From assembly GCA_029204225.1 (NCBI GenBank), contig CM055106.1, positions 23,088,801 through 23,152,800 on the forward strand: a DNA stretch of 64,000 bases. Reading direction: 5' to 3'. The DNA is from Diphasiastrum complanatum. Its lineage: Eukaryota > Streptophyta > Lycopodiopsida > Lycopodiales > Lycopodiaceae. A program made the translations under genes and the position numbers. Below, in pieces: positions 47,708 through 59,369 of the stretch (position 1 is the first letter of the stretch; each line of letters opens with the position of its first letter). The notes below the pieces were generated by a model, which was not told where the DNA came from, did not search any database, and was given only the letters and a program-made list of their open reading frames with translations.

Positions 47708-50700
47708 ATGACATCATTTCCTGATGAGGTGCTTGAGTATGTCTTGAAGTTTATCACCACACACAAGGATCGGAATGCTGTTTCTTTGGTTTGCAAGGCA
47801 TGGTACAGTGTGGAGGGGTGGAATAGGCAGTCAGTTTTTATTGGCAACTGCTATGCAGTCTCTCCAGAAATACTCATCAATCGCTTCCCCAGAATCAAAA
47901 CAATGACATTGAAGGGAAGGCCTCGTTTTGCAGATTTCAATCTCTTCCCACAGGATTGGGGAGCCTACTTGCATCCTTGGGTTGTGACTATGGCAGCAAG
48001 GTATCCATGGCTGGAAGAACTGCGCCTCAAGCGAATGACTGTGTCAGATGAGTGTCTGGTGATGCTTGCACATGCGTTTCCCAATTTTCGAGTGCTTGTG
48101 TTGACAAGCTGTGATGGATTTAGTACCGATGGACTTGCTGCCATTGCAGGCCATTGCAGGTGTGAGCGAAGTTCTTTTCTCTTACATCTTTTTCAATTCT
48201 GTTTCAGTTTCATTTTGAGTTTCTTGGAAATTAAGCTGTCTGCTGTCGAGTGAACTCTTCCACTAGAATAAGCAAAAGGTTGCAAGACCTGTATTTTTTC
48301 TTATGAGGACTAGCCAACGATGCCAAAGAGAACTTGTGTTGAAACTTGATGACTGAAGATGACGTTCTATGTTTCTGTGTGTTATGTTGGAATCCTGTTT
48401 GATCTTGAAGGATGTTATCTTGGGTTTTATATATAAGTAGAAATTATATTGAGTTCTTGTCAAAGAGCGTTATATTCTCCATAAAGTGTCTAAATGCTTC
48501 GCCTTCAGCATTCGAACCAAGATGTTGAGCATCATAAAGCATTTTTGACATCAGCTGTACCATCTAGAATCTTTTCAAAACTTCAACGTTCCTGGTTGCT
48601 TTTGGGTAAGTGCTACTTTTTTTCTCTTACATGGAGATTTTCAGATATCAGCTTCATGGTAAATATGAAATTATTTTTTTCAGACTCAGCAATCATACCT
48701 TGGCTCTCCGTCCAGATATCTTAAAACTATCTTGTAGCTGAGAAATGACTATACAGCTTACGAGTGGAGGAAAGGAAACCTTGAGATTCTAGGGCATATT
48801 ATAGTTTACATCTCTTTGCCTTAGTTGACAGCCGGCTTGTAGATAATGCTCCAAGAAAGGTTCCTAGGGTCCTCAAAGCCCTTAGGTTTATTTTGTAGTC
48901 TTCTGCATTTATGAATTCATATGGAGTGGTGAAAGATGAAGTTGATGAACCATCTTGGAGAAGGCTTCCTTTGCTCTCCTTTAGGTTTGGGAGTTGGACC
49001 ACAATCAGTTGATGAAGGGACCAGAAAAGTACTTATTATCTGTATTTCTGTGTATTTTCTAGTATCAGAACTTAAATAAATTGCATGTCCATGTTGAAAG
49101 TATCCTGATCTGACAGCTTTCTAGTACTCATGCTTGCAATTTGGTACTCTCAGCAAGTTGATTGTGGGGAGTATTAATACATCCGTTCTTGTTAAAAGTT
49201 TGTTTTTCAGACCTTATACCGTAATAAGCTATGGCATTGGACCTTTGCAATCATCGCTGGACACGTTCATCTAAAAAATTTCTGACACTTATACATGGCA
49301 CCCCACCTTTATCTTTGACCTTATGTTCTTTAAAATGATACCACCGATGCCATTTACTCTTTTGGTATGCACATTTTCTTTCGATAGATTCGAACTCCAT
49401 AGCATATGGAACAGTTGTTGAGCATATGAAAATTTTCAGGAGATTGTGTAAAATTCTAATTAAAATCTTGCGATTGAACCCTATATACTTAACTTGGTAA
49501 AAATTAAAATAGTACAGACAATTTAGTACAAAGTGTTTGTTAACTTGAAGCTTATGTTATGGTTGCAGGCATTTGACTGTACTTGATCTTCAAGAAAGTG
49601 ATATTGAAAACCGAGGAGGTCACTGGCTAAGTTGTTTTCCCGAAACATGTACCTCACTTGTTTGCCTTAATTTTGCATGCCTCAACAGTGTGGTGGATTT
49701 TGATGCACTTGAGAAATTAGTGGAACGATGTACCTCACTTAAAAGCTTGAAGTTGAACAAGGGAGTATCACTAGAGCAGCTGCAGCGTCTCCTAGTCAGA
49801 GCTCCCCAGCTGTGTGATCTTGGGACTGGCTCATATTCTCAGCAACTGAAATGGACACAATATGCTGAACTTCAGACTGCAATTACAAACTGCAAGGACC
49901 TCAGGAGCTTGTCTGGTTTTTGGGATGTGGCTCCAGTTTTTGTCCCTTCCCTCTATCCAATTGGCCGTAATCTGACAACTCTTAACTTGAGCTATGCAAC
50001 CATTCGTGGAAATGTGCTCATGAAACTTGTCAGTCACTGCCCCAACCTGAAACGCCTTTGGGTGAGATCTCTCTCTCCCCCCCCCCTCCTCTCTCATTTT
50101 CATTTTTCTTTTGACCAGGGCATTGTGGGTGAAACTCCACCTTTTGGTTGAACTTTTGTACAGCAGAAGTTTTATATCAAAACAGTGTGAAAAGTTTGTG
50201 CGGATTTGGTATGGTCTTCCTGAGTATCACTTAAAAGCTTTTGCTGGCTCATTTTGGTTGGGTTTTTGGTTTTCTTTTCTGTTACTCATGTCAGGAAATT
50301 AGGAGACATTTTCACAATAAGGCAGGGGCTCCAGGAAAGAGTCTCTCTAGCCTTCGGACTTTTTTGACATTTCAAAAGCTTACTGAATTTACAGTGCTTC
50401 ATATGGATCCACCCACAATCTTGATTAAGTAAGGAGGCCCTTTACATAGAAAGCTGCTTTATGTAAATCGCCATAAACTTTATAAGACTTACCTCCAAGG
50501 ATCTGTGAAGTTGACAATAAAAATTGATTCCTTTAGCTCAAGTCAGTGCTCAGGAAAATCGGCAAAGTATAGAAATGGAATTGACAAATTTTTATCAAAA
50601 ATTGATATATTCAAATCTTTGATGATTTTTTAAACAAGCATAATAACCTTTTTATGAATAAAAGTCTTCAAAAAATTGAGAAGCTTTATAAAATGCAGGT

Positions 50701-52231
50701 TTTTTGAGGATAACTCAAAAGAGGTTTCCCCAGCATTGGCTCAAGTGCATGTTTTGGCTCACATAAGGAGCCAAAAACACAATAGCAAGGGTTACCACAA
50801 AGAAATCATTTTGGTAACTTGTACCTGCTAACTGCAGTTGAGGTACATCACTTTTAGTTAGGACAAGTTAGCATTAGGTGGGGCAGGCCTCTTAGACAAG
50901 TGTACTTAGTCGTTCAGTACACACAGTAATATGAGTAGATTAGGAGACTTAATTTTGTGACCATCTAGGGTGTCAATAGGTTCGAACTGTGATGTATGTA
51001 TTATGGAACGTGCCGGGCACATGACATTCTGCCCGGTAAGGATTTTCAAAATTTTTAGGTGAGACCCGAAAGGGCTGAGCCTAAAAATTTCTGGAAATCC
51101 TTACCGGGCTTCACCCAAAATTTCTGGAAATCCTCACCAGCACCTTCCGTTGCGTAATGAGCACTTTGACCCTAACTGACCACTCTAAAGATGCCACATG
51201 GCCGCCATATAGTGGAACCTGCGACAATGGCTGGAAAACGCAGCCTGACGAGAGGAAAACGCGGCAAAGGCATTTGGAAAAAAAGACATGAATATTCTGC
51301 GTTTTAAGAATGCTCAATAGCCAGAAATAATAACCAGAAGGTATCCATTAGGTACAAATTAAGATGGAAAAGCTTCAAGGCTGGTATCCTGAATGTTAGT
51401 GAATTTTAGTGCTTCAATTTTCTGATGCTTGTGAGAGGTTTTGGTCAAAACTAAAAAAAGGATGTTTCCTCAATTTGACAGGTGCAAGATTTTGTTGAAG
51501 ACAAAGGGCTGCAAGCAGTTGGCATGAATTGCAAGGAATTACAAGAGTTGCGTGTCTTTCCTGTTGACCCGTTGGGTCATGGTTATGTTACAGAGATCGG
51601 CCTTGTGGCCATCTCTGAAGGTTGTCCGAATTTGTCGTCTGTTCTTTACTTCTGCAGGCAGTGCACAAATGCTGCCATTATAGCAGTTGCAAAAAATTGT
51701 CCCAATCTAACGAGATTTCGTCTTTGTATAATCACACCACAAAGGCCAGATCATGAGACCGGTGAGCCCATGGATGAAGCATTTGGAGCCATTGTGAAGC
51801 ACTGCAAAGACCTTCGAAGGTTGGCACTTTCTGGATTACTCACTGACAAAGCTTTTGAATACATTGGTTTATATGGGAAGCGTTTGCAGACTTTGTCTGT
51901 AGCATTCGCTGGAGACAGTGATCTAGCCATGCAGTACGTTCTTAATGGCTGCCCAAACCTTAGAAAACTTGAAATTAGAGACAGTCCCTTTGGAGATGCT
52001 GCTCTTCTTTCTGGTCTACACCGCTATGAATCAATGCGTTTTCTTTGGATGTCAGCTTGTAACATCACTTTGATTGGTTGCGGATGGCTTGCAAATCAGC
52101 TACCAAGGCTCAATGTTGAAGTCATCAAGGAAAATGAGAACTCTAGGGACTTGACTATTGAGAAGCTATATGCATACCGATCTGTGGCTGGACCACGAAG
52201 TGATGCCCCACATTGCGTTGTAACACTCTAA
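47708..52231 (+). CDS. Auxin-receptor F-box protein, TIR1/AFB family (AFB4/5-like pocket)
   Basis: Exons 47708-48159, 49569-50061 and 51482-52231 join to 565 codons (564 residues; TIR1 is 594). Introns (1409 and 1420 bp) are GT-AG; the first splits an Arg codon (AG|G), the second is phase 0 after RLW. The F-box is at residues ~3-45 ([13 protein letters not shown]...VSLVCKAWY); the rest is leucine-rich repeats. The family forms the substrate-binding subunit of a nuclear SCF ubiquitin ligase that, with auxin as glue, marks Aux/IAA repressors for degradation. Kept contacts: Lys69, Phe74, Phe77, Phe372, Arg393 and Arg395 (TIR1 K74, F79, F82, F380, R401, R403). Arg73 replaces TIR1 His78 and Ala430 replaces Ser438, as in AFB4/AFB5. 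The C-terminal [14 protein letters not shown] and AGPRSDAP also favour AFB5. The start was chosen at MTSFPDEV; an in-frame ATG lies 47 codons upstream. No break is seen. Confidence 0.93.
50540..51350 (+). repeat. Foldback repeat inserted in intron 2 of the auxin-receptor gene
   Basis: It matches the cluster at 6895-8540. Its core, 51031-51109, is an inverted repeat: 'gcccggtaaggatttt' at the left, 'aaatccttaccgggc' at the right, with 'aaaatttttagg' and 'cctaaaaatttctgg' inside, so ~38-base arms can pair almost fully. A partial third arm copy follows at 51117-51140. Downstream it shares 'actgaccactctaaagatgcc' and 'gacatgaatattctgcg' with 8370-8500. It is spliced out with the intron, on both sides well away from splice sites (right end ~130 bases from the acceptor). 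Confidence 0.8.
52028..52049 (+). promoter_or_regulatory. Degenerate miR393-like complementary site
   Basis: The codons for ESMRFLW align with the miR393 target region of TIR1 (ETMRSLW). Against the known miR393 sequence, miRNA positions 1-7, 10 and 12-20 pair; 8 and 9 are G-U; 11 and 21 mismatch; 22 is G-U. The mismatch at position 11 sits at the cleavage point, so slicing is unlikely. Conservation could be due to the protein alone. Comparison was made from memory of the miRNA. Confidence 0.4.
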
Positions 52232-52420
52232 GTAAGATCATTCTCACTTTACCGAGTGTTTGCTGCAAGCAAGAGTATACTCAGAATTAAAGCAAGTGGA
52301 ATCCTCTCTCGACTGACCGTTTTATTTCCTTGAGCATTCAAGAGCCGTGATTTTTATGATATATAATTAACATGTTGATTTAATGATAAAGCAGCAATAA
52401 AGTATCCCGAATAGTTATTT
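52232..52420 (+). other. 3' UTR with AATAAA signal
   Basis: AATAAA at 52396-52401 lies 165 bases after the stop codon and is followed by a TG/T-rich stretch (52450-52560), consistent with a plant polyadenylation region. The exact cleavage site cannot be read. Confidence 0.5.
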
Positions 52421-54341
52421 CGTATCTACATTCCTTATGTAAAACAAAAACAATTATCGTTTTGGTTGTGATGTTGCGATCCTGCGCTCAAGAATCTAGT
52501 TCTAGTTCGCTGTTGCTGTCTTTTATGTACTGTGTGTGTTGATGAGGAGAACAGATTTTTCAGCCAGAAAGGATTAAGTCGTATATGAATATTCATTGTC
52601 CTTTAAATGCTTTAGTCTTGCATGGCAAAAACACTGAATTGTATTGTAGCATATGCTGCTTCAAAAGTGACTTTTGAGGGTAGGCCATTTATGTGTTTTT
52701 TCTGTACATGAGCTTCTGCAACATAAATTTCAATGGTGCTCAATTCGAATAATACTGAAAGTAAGCTTAGCTTGTTCAACCGACTTTCTTTGCAATCAAT
52801 GCAAATTAAGGAGCCTTGGTACTGTTTTTTTTCATTAGGTTTCTCTTTCCAAATGCTGTACAGCCCACTGTGCAAAACCCATTCGCTGGGTCAAACAAGA
52901 TTAGAGAATTGGCTACTTGCACACAACAAAGTAAAAGGTGCTTATTTGGTTGTAGCAGATCAGTTTTTGAAACACACCAACATCACCCATGTTCGTGCTT
53001 TTATAATTGCAGTGTGCCGAAATTTTTTATGAAATAAATTCTAGTGATTGACAATTAATGCAGGCAAATTATTGCAAGTTTTGTGCTTCAAAATTGTCGA
53101 ACTTGATGTGGTTTGGAGTGCTTTTGTTCAAGCAAGTAATCAACCTTTGGCTTCAAAAAGCAGTTGAGCAAAGAATGATGCGAGATGTTTTTGAGATAAA
53201 CGTCTGATTCAGATTTATAAACAAATTCTAAATTTTTTCTATTTATTTGGTTTTTTATTCCTACACTGTTCAGTGCATGATCACTTCGTTAGTCGACTTG
53301 GTTTCGCTTCTGGATTTAAGAGCAGAGCAATGTGGATAGATTCGTACGTTGGAGAGTGTTTGATTCTAGTAGGTCGTACCTTATTGGAGGAGCTCAGCTT
53401 TGATCCAAAACTAGTGTGCATTTGAAGTGGTTGTGAGATCTGAAATGGACTATAAGGTTTTTAACATGTGTTGAACTTTTGTGAAAGAAACTTGGCTTAT
53501 GGATCTGCCAAGGTTTTGTGACTGTGGTGACCAGCACATTGTTGGATGCAAGTCAAGTATCCAGATTCCAACATGATGCAGTTTTGCTTGTACTGTTATA
53601 GGATGTTCACCCTTTGAGATGATGTGTTGAACTGATTGCACATGCCAACTCCAAGTGTGTGAGTGATTGAGGATCCGAATGTGTTTGCAACAAGCCAATC
53701 ATTCAATAGTAGTCATACTCATCACTGGGAAGATTGGGAATCTGCTTGAATCATGACCTCCTGGGAGTTTTAGCAGTTCTGATTGAAGAGGGAATCCACA
53801 TGCCATTTGATATTCTTGGTGGCATGTTATCTGTGCCAAAACATGGAGTATAATCTGTTTTGAACAACTATTTTTATCAACGTGACTTAATTACATTTAA
53901 ACACTACTAAATGTATTACAGAAACTCAAAATCATAGTTTTGTACTAGTTAGTTAAATGATCAAGAATTTTGATTTGCACAATTGCTGTCTAGAAAGGTC
54001 ATAGTTATGATAAACCAAGTATCTAAGATATGAGTAGACCACATTCAGTTGATAGTGACATGGAGTTCGGTCCTAAGCAAGTCACCCTTGGCTTTCATGT
54101 TAGTGTAGCTTGGTTTCTTCATGCTGTGTACAATAAGCTTTAGTCATTTTAGAAAAAGATTCAAATTTTGTGGAGTGGAGTTTGAATACTTGTTTTTCAT
54201 TAGTCTTAGTTTGTAATTATTAGGTTTTTCTTGCAATGCTATTACTTTCCACTACCATCATTACACCACTATAAGAAAAATGTAGTATATTGAATCAACA
54301 ATGATCAAAAAACAAAATGCCATCATGCAAAACAATTAAAA
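52421..54341. other. Intergenic sequence, no gene recognised
   Basis: Only short, unrelated frames on both strands. No retroelement domain, PBS or PPT is visible. It could include alternative 3' UTR of the auxin-receptor gene. Confidence 0.5.
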
Positions 54342-54345
54342 GGCG

Positions 54346-54418
<73 letters not shown>
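54342..54418 (+). repeat. (CT)n microsatellite
   Basis: About 38 CT units with a single interruption ('tttctct') near 54371. Confidence 0.98.
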
Positions 54419-54421
<3 letters not shown>

Positions 54422-54699
54422 AAAAGGGTCGAGGAGATTATGCTACTACATTGTTGCAATATCTATCGATCCCAACGAAGGACTGAATCCATTACTCAAG
54501 CTTCCCATCAATATGCTATCATTGAGTGAGATTTGTTTAGAGTGTAGAAAGTGTCATTTATCGATCATCCTTTTATCATTTATAAATTATTCATCAAATA
54601 TCTAATGTTAATCATCATTTATCATTTGTCAATCATTATTTATCATGAGAGAAAGGCATATTTTCTTACTTAAACTTCAAGAAGTAAATTGCAAGTTCT

Positions 54700-55381
54700 C
54701 ATTGGCTTTATGCATTGACTACTAAATCTGACACTAACAACTTGTTGAAATTTCACAATTCTAGCTTGAGTAGTTTGGTGAAATTTTTGCCATGTAATGT
54801 GATGATGTGGTATTGGCCACATGGACAGATGCTTAGACAAACTTCACAATGTTCATATTCCTCATTTATGGTCGTGTAACATCATTTCATGTGAGACAAA
54901 AGGGCCATTTTATCCTTGGAGAGAATATAGGGCCAAAAAGAACAATTTTTGCATTGTTGAGGGATCTCATTCTCATGAGGTCAACATTAGGGCTAAAGGG
55001 CCATCTTAGCATTATGATTCTAGGGTAGGTCAGACATGACCGTTGGAAACAAACCCTAAACCGAGAATCCAAGGTGGAATTGTATAAATATTTATATACA
55101 TCTTGTAGTAATTTGATGTAGAAATCAAGATTTTCACGCCCGTCTAAGACATTGTTTTGTTGTGGCGAGTTCTAGCATCAATCTCTTGTGGATCTTGAGT
55201 GTGTAATAGGTTTATTGGAAGCTATTTGAAGTGTTTACAGGTCGTGATAGGTGGCTACACCATCAGATCTGATTTTGATCAAATTCTATGTTAGCATCTA
55301 ATTCAATGCTTTGTACAAATTCCATCACTTTGTGATTGATTAGGATCCTATTTGCTATAATTTTATCATGGTATCAAAGCC
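54700..55381 (+). mobile_element. Copia 5' LTR (start approximate) and PBS
   Basis: 'tggtatcaaagcc' at 55369-55381 is the Met-tRNA PBS with one substitution, directly after 'ttttatca'. A TATAAATA box (55083-55090) with 'attgtataaatatttata' around it sits ~285 bases upstream, as expected for a Copia LTR promoter. The LTR start was not resolved; 54700 is an estimate. A gag relic follows at 56105, giving a consistent 5' end. Confidence 0.65.
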
Positions 55382-56104
55382 TAATTGAAACTGAGCTTTT
55401 TTTATTATCAAAATGAGCTTCTAAATCTAGTTTTTTTTGTAGTTTTGCAAGTGCCACTACTACTACATGCATTTATAGTGATTACACATCAAATATTGGT
55501 CTGGAGTCAAATCAGGTTGAAGGGGATCTGATTTGTGATGTATAAAAAATCATGAAGAACCCATTTCTATTTTAAAGACCAAATTAGAAAGTCTTGGTGA
55601 TTTTGCCACTCAAAAAGGAGTTGGATCAGCCTTCTTGGAGTTCTAATAGGTTGTTTTTGGCGTTGTTTAGGCTCTTTTCAGCTTCAGTAGAAGGAATTTG
55701 ATTTATCTTGATTGTATAATGCAAATCTAGTCAAATTTGCATTGGTATTGAGCTCAGATTTTGATAGATTTGAGATTGATTGTTTTGATGTGATTCAATG
55801 TAAATTCAAAAAACTTTATTAGTGAGACATTTGTGTGCTTTAGAATGGTTTTGGATCAGACTTAGAGTTTGATTCATATTTCTTGTGAAGTTTGGATCAA
55901 GGAGACAACGTTTCAATCAAATCTATAATAATTTTGAGCTAGTTTTGATCTAGAAGATTGATCAAGCTCAATATCATCTTAGATCTTGTTGAAAAATCAA
56001 AGTCTAATTCTTCCTGTGTCCCCCAAGAGAGTGGGATACTTGGTTTTGATCAAATCTTGTACAATCTATCTTGCTTTCTTGAATCTATCTCCTTGTTGTA
56101 GAAG

Positions 56105-56690
56105 ATGACATCAATGAGTGCTTATCTTTTGGATTCTAATAATAGAGTGACCTCTTTCAGTTACTCAATTTGGAAGTTGAGAATGGAATCCATCCTTGTA
56201 TTGCATGATTTGATGGATATAGTGAATGGAGAGGAAGATGAGCCAATCCATTCACAAGAGACAATAAATTACAAGAAGGGATGCAAGATTGCACTCCATT
56301 ATATTAAGATGAATGTTGCAAATGAATAACTCAAGGAGATAGGAGCAGGTACCTCGGCCCAAGAAGCTTGGGAGACTCATTTATGAGTCCAAGAACACCT
56401 CAAGATTGCTTTCTCTTAAGAGTCAAGTGCTTCAATTCTTCCAAGGGAAGAATGAGACTAGACACAAAAAAATTTTTGAGAATAAGGATTTGAACAAGGA
56501 GCTTGCCTATATTGGTGACCCTATCAAGGAGAGTGAGCTTGTCATGTACTTTTAGTACATATGTGCTTAATGCATTATAATATCCATTGCAAGCTTTGTT
56601 AGGCCCAAAAGGAGCTATTAGTTTTAAGAATAAGGTAGTTTTCTCTTTAGGCCATTGCAATAGAGAGAACTAGGAACTCCATCTCTTCTT
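56105..56690 (+). pseudogene. Copia gag relic
   Basis: The open frame 56105-56329 reads SYSIWKLRMESILVLHDLMD ... NYKKGCKIALHYIKMNVANE, the UBN2/Copia gag N-terminal pattern (W...M...L...LW). After a stop the next segment gives LKEIGAGTSAQEAWET and, across frameshifts, SLKSQVLQF-like debris. Protease and pol do not follow, and the sequence from ~56690 no longer resembles Copia. Gag would form the particle shell; this copy is truncated. Confidence 0.78.
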
Positions 56691-57250
56691 CCTCTTTTTC
56701 TTCCTCTTTGTGAATGTGAGCCTTGGGTTTTGGATTGCTAGGTCTCATGTGCCCAATCTACATGAATCCATTGCCCTTTCAATCTTATGTAACCATTTTC
56801 TCATTTCTAATGTGATGTCTTTTGCTTCTTATGGATATGTTATTTTGAATGTTTTCTATTTCTCTTACTTATAGCTTTAATTCCATTATTATTGTTGAGC
56901 TTGGATTTGGTGCATGACATTCTTGGTATCAGCCTAAGATCCATGATTCATCATGATCTTATGTGAATTTCATTAGATTTGAAGAGTTTATTGTGTTTGT
57001 AGCATTTTTTTTGGCTAGTTTTTAATTTTTTGAATATCTAGAATTTTTTTAATTCAATTTCAAACCTACTACTCTTTGTTTTTTGTATGAATTTTAAATC
57101 AATAGGGTTTCATCTTTGCTTTTGAGCTTTTCTTTTGAGATTTTTGGTTGTTTTATTCTTTATTATATATTCAAAATATTTTATAAAATTAAAAAAAACA
57201 AAACAAAGCGCTCTCCCAAAGGCGAGCATTCGGTCAGCCTCCTTACCAGT
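56691..57250. other. Intergenic, T-rich, nothing recognised
   Basis: Low-complexity T-rich sequence with only short frames. Confidence 0.5.
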
Positions 57251-57255
57251 GTTGG

Positions 57256-57700
57256 CTGGGTATCAAAATTTTTGATACCATTCGGATCATGGTATTGCAG
57301 CTTTCTAAAAAAATTACTACCAGTTGGATATCAATATAATGAGGTATAGGAGTTGTAGACTGGTACAAACCGCACTGGTATCACAAGGGTGATACCAGCC
57401 GGTTATCAACCCGAGTATGAACTTGTACGAATTACTAAAAATATGCTTTTTAAAGATTAATATCATTATTTAAGATATAAAAAATCTGAAATATCAAAAT
57501 AAATTGCTAAACATAGTACTACTATTGATACCATGGCAAAAATATAAAAAATCTCCCAAACCTGGGTATCAATATGAATAGTAAGATAGTTAATACTGGG
57601 TGTCCGGTTCTAGACCCTGGTATTAGAATTCATATACCAATCGAGTAAGTTTTTTGATACCATGTTGATATCCATTATTGATACCAGCCGCGACCCTATA
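57256..57700. repeat. Cluster of GGTATCA/TGATACC inverted repeats
   Basis: At least ten 'ggtatcaa' or 'ttgatacc' motifs in ~440 bases. Two form strong hairpins: 57259-57279 (10-bp perfect arms around one base) and 57375-57398 ('ctggtatcac', 4-base loop, 'gtgataccag'). Others are at ~57528, 57567, 57655 and 57678. No coding frame or known element was recognised. Confidence 0.75.
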
Positions 57701-58220
57701 TACCCACCCAACGCTGCTCCTTACCCTCTCATGTGTTGTCCTCACCTAGCCCCATCCCCGCTGACGTCACCACCCCCACCCCCCCCCCTCCCTCCCCCTC
57801 TCTCTCTCTACGTAGTACGCACTCCACAAGACGGCGTTTACAAACCTCCCACGTCTGCATCTGCAAAATATTCTTAATAATATTCCTTTTTTCCTTATCC
57901 TCCAAAACCTGTGCCCATCCAAAAAAAGTAAATTTAAGATTTTATTTTTGTTTATGAGCATAACCAATTTTAAAAAGTTACCATAAATTTTAAAATTTTC
58001 ACAGTTCTTTCCAATTTATCATGAGCACAACCAGGTTTTGTGGATTTGAAATTTTATACAATTCAATTCATAGTTTTTTTTGGACCTCCTCAATCCTAAG
58101 TCGCATTTCAATTTTACTTATTATCTTTAAACTTTTGTAACTTCCTATTTTGATCTCGGAATTCAGTACTACAAAAAATAATCAAATTGGTAATCATATT
58201 AGTGCCCTTCAAGGTCACCA
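57701..58220. other. Intergenic with C-rich and CT-rich tract
   Basis: 57765-57812 is C-rich and then CT-repeat-like ('cacccccacccccccccctc' region). The Pro-rich frames across it are composition artefacts. The rest is AT-rich without a gene. Confidence 0.5.
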
Positions 58221-58350
58221 CCCACAAGTGGAGAGGATACATCTCCTCTTGCTCCTACAATTCAGCCTATCAAGAAATGCTACTAACCCACAAGGGACAC
58301 ATCTCCTCTTCCTACTACCAATGAGCCAATCAAGAGATGCTAGTAACCCA
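58221..58350 (+). repeat. Two-copy tandem repeat of ~60-66 bp
   Basis: 'cccacaag' ... 'acatctcctctt' ... 'caagaaatgctactaa' starts at 58221 and again at 58287, with a partial third start at 58347. Copies differ by small gaps and substitutions. Confidence 0.7.
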
Positions 58351-58359
58351 CCTTGAACA

Positions 58360-59369
58360 TGCCCAATGAAGAACTCTTGTGGTTCATTGATCACAGATTC
58401 CCCCATAATTTTGACCATGAAAATCCTTGAATCTAATTAGTGCATAGAAAGTCCCTTAAAGGCCAAGTGTTGAAATTTGCCTTGCCCCTATAACTTCCAA
58501 AAATCCATAAAATGAATGGCTCACAAATTCACAAACACAAGTACAAAATCATATAACCCAATTCGACAAAAATGAAATACGTTACATCCCAAAACTTTCA
58601 CCGAATGAAATCTTTGACACAACACAAACATTCCTAACATGCATATAACCCAACAAGATTAACATATTTCAAGCATATAGTTCATTTTTGACCAATTGGC
58701 CCTCTTTGATGAATGATCACCAACGAACCAGTATACAACCATTATCAAACCGACATCCTTCATACAGAACCGTTTAAAAAAGAAAAATGATTAGACCAAG
58801 ATGGCAGCCTAGAAGATGATTGTCCAGAAAACATCATTGCTTTTCAGGATTCCCCCCACATATAGCATGGTAGACATCCATAAGAAACCAGAGTATGAAC
58901 AAAATCAGATTATTTGAAAGAAAGAAAAACCTTCAAAGCCCTATTGCATGATTGATATTCTCTCATAGATTCGCTTCCCAGACCAAGAAACTCTACTACC
59001 TCACATTTGCCATCCTAAGCCGGAAAGGTAACTTGACTGTCAGTCAAGGCACCACAAAATGAAGTATACCATAAGAATCAGCATTGGTCACTAAACCAAA
59101 AATATATTGATCATTCCAAGACACTGCAATTCTGCAAGAGAATGGTAAAGTAACCAGGCGACCTTGTATGAGTGAAGATGAGTAAAAGCAGTAATAGAAA
59201 ATACCTGCTCTGATACAAGTACACAATGATGAGATGGACAAATTTGTTATTGCAGTCAGTGATCAAATAACTTAATCTACTATAACAAAGGAAAAAATAC
59301 TCCAACTTGAAACCTCAAATCAAATTCTTAGGCTACAACCCGTGTTGGTGCTTTTAGGCTGTTCTGCCA
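58360..59369. other. 3' flank of the OBERON-like gene
   Basis: No gene recognised. On the minus strand the ~200 bases below 59370 are the expected 3' UTR; no clear AATAAA was fixed. The remaining sequence has only short frames. Confidence 0.5.

Noticed and set aside
48162-48167. Alternative splice donor 'gtgagc' two bases after the chosen donor
   Set aside because: Using it would shift the frame into exon 2; the donor at 48160 restores the family sequence CRHLTVLDL exactly.
56400-56660. 86-codon minus-strand frame
   Set aside because: Antisense shadow of the Copia gag relic.
57662-57957. Proline-rich frames
   Set aside because: Caused by a C-rich/CT-rich tract.
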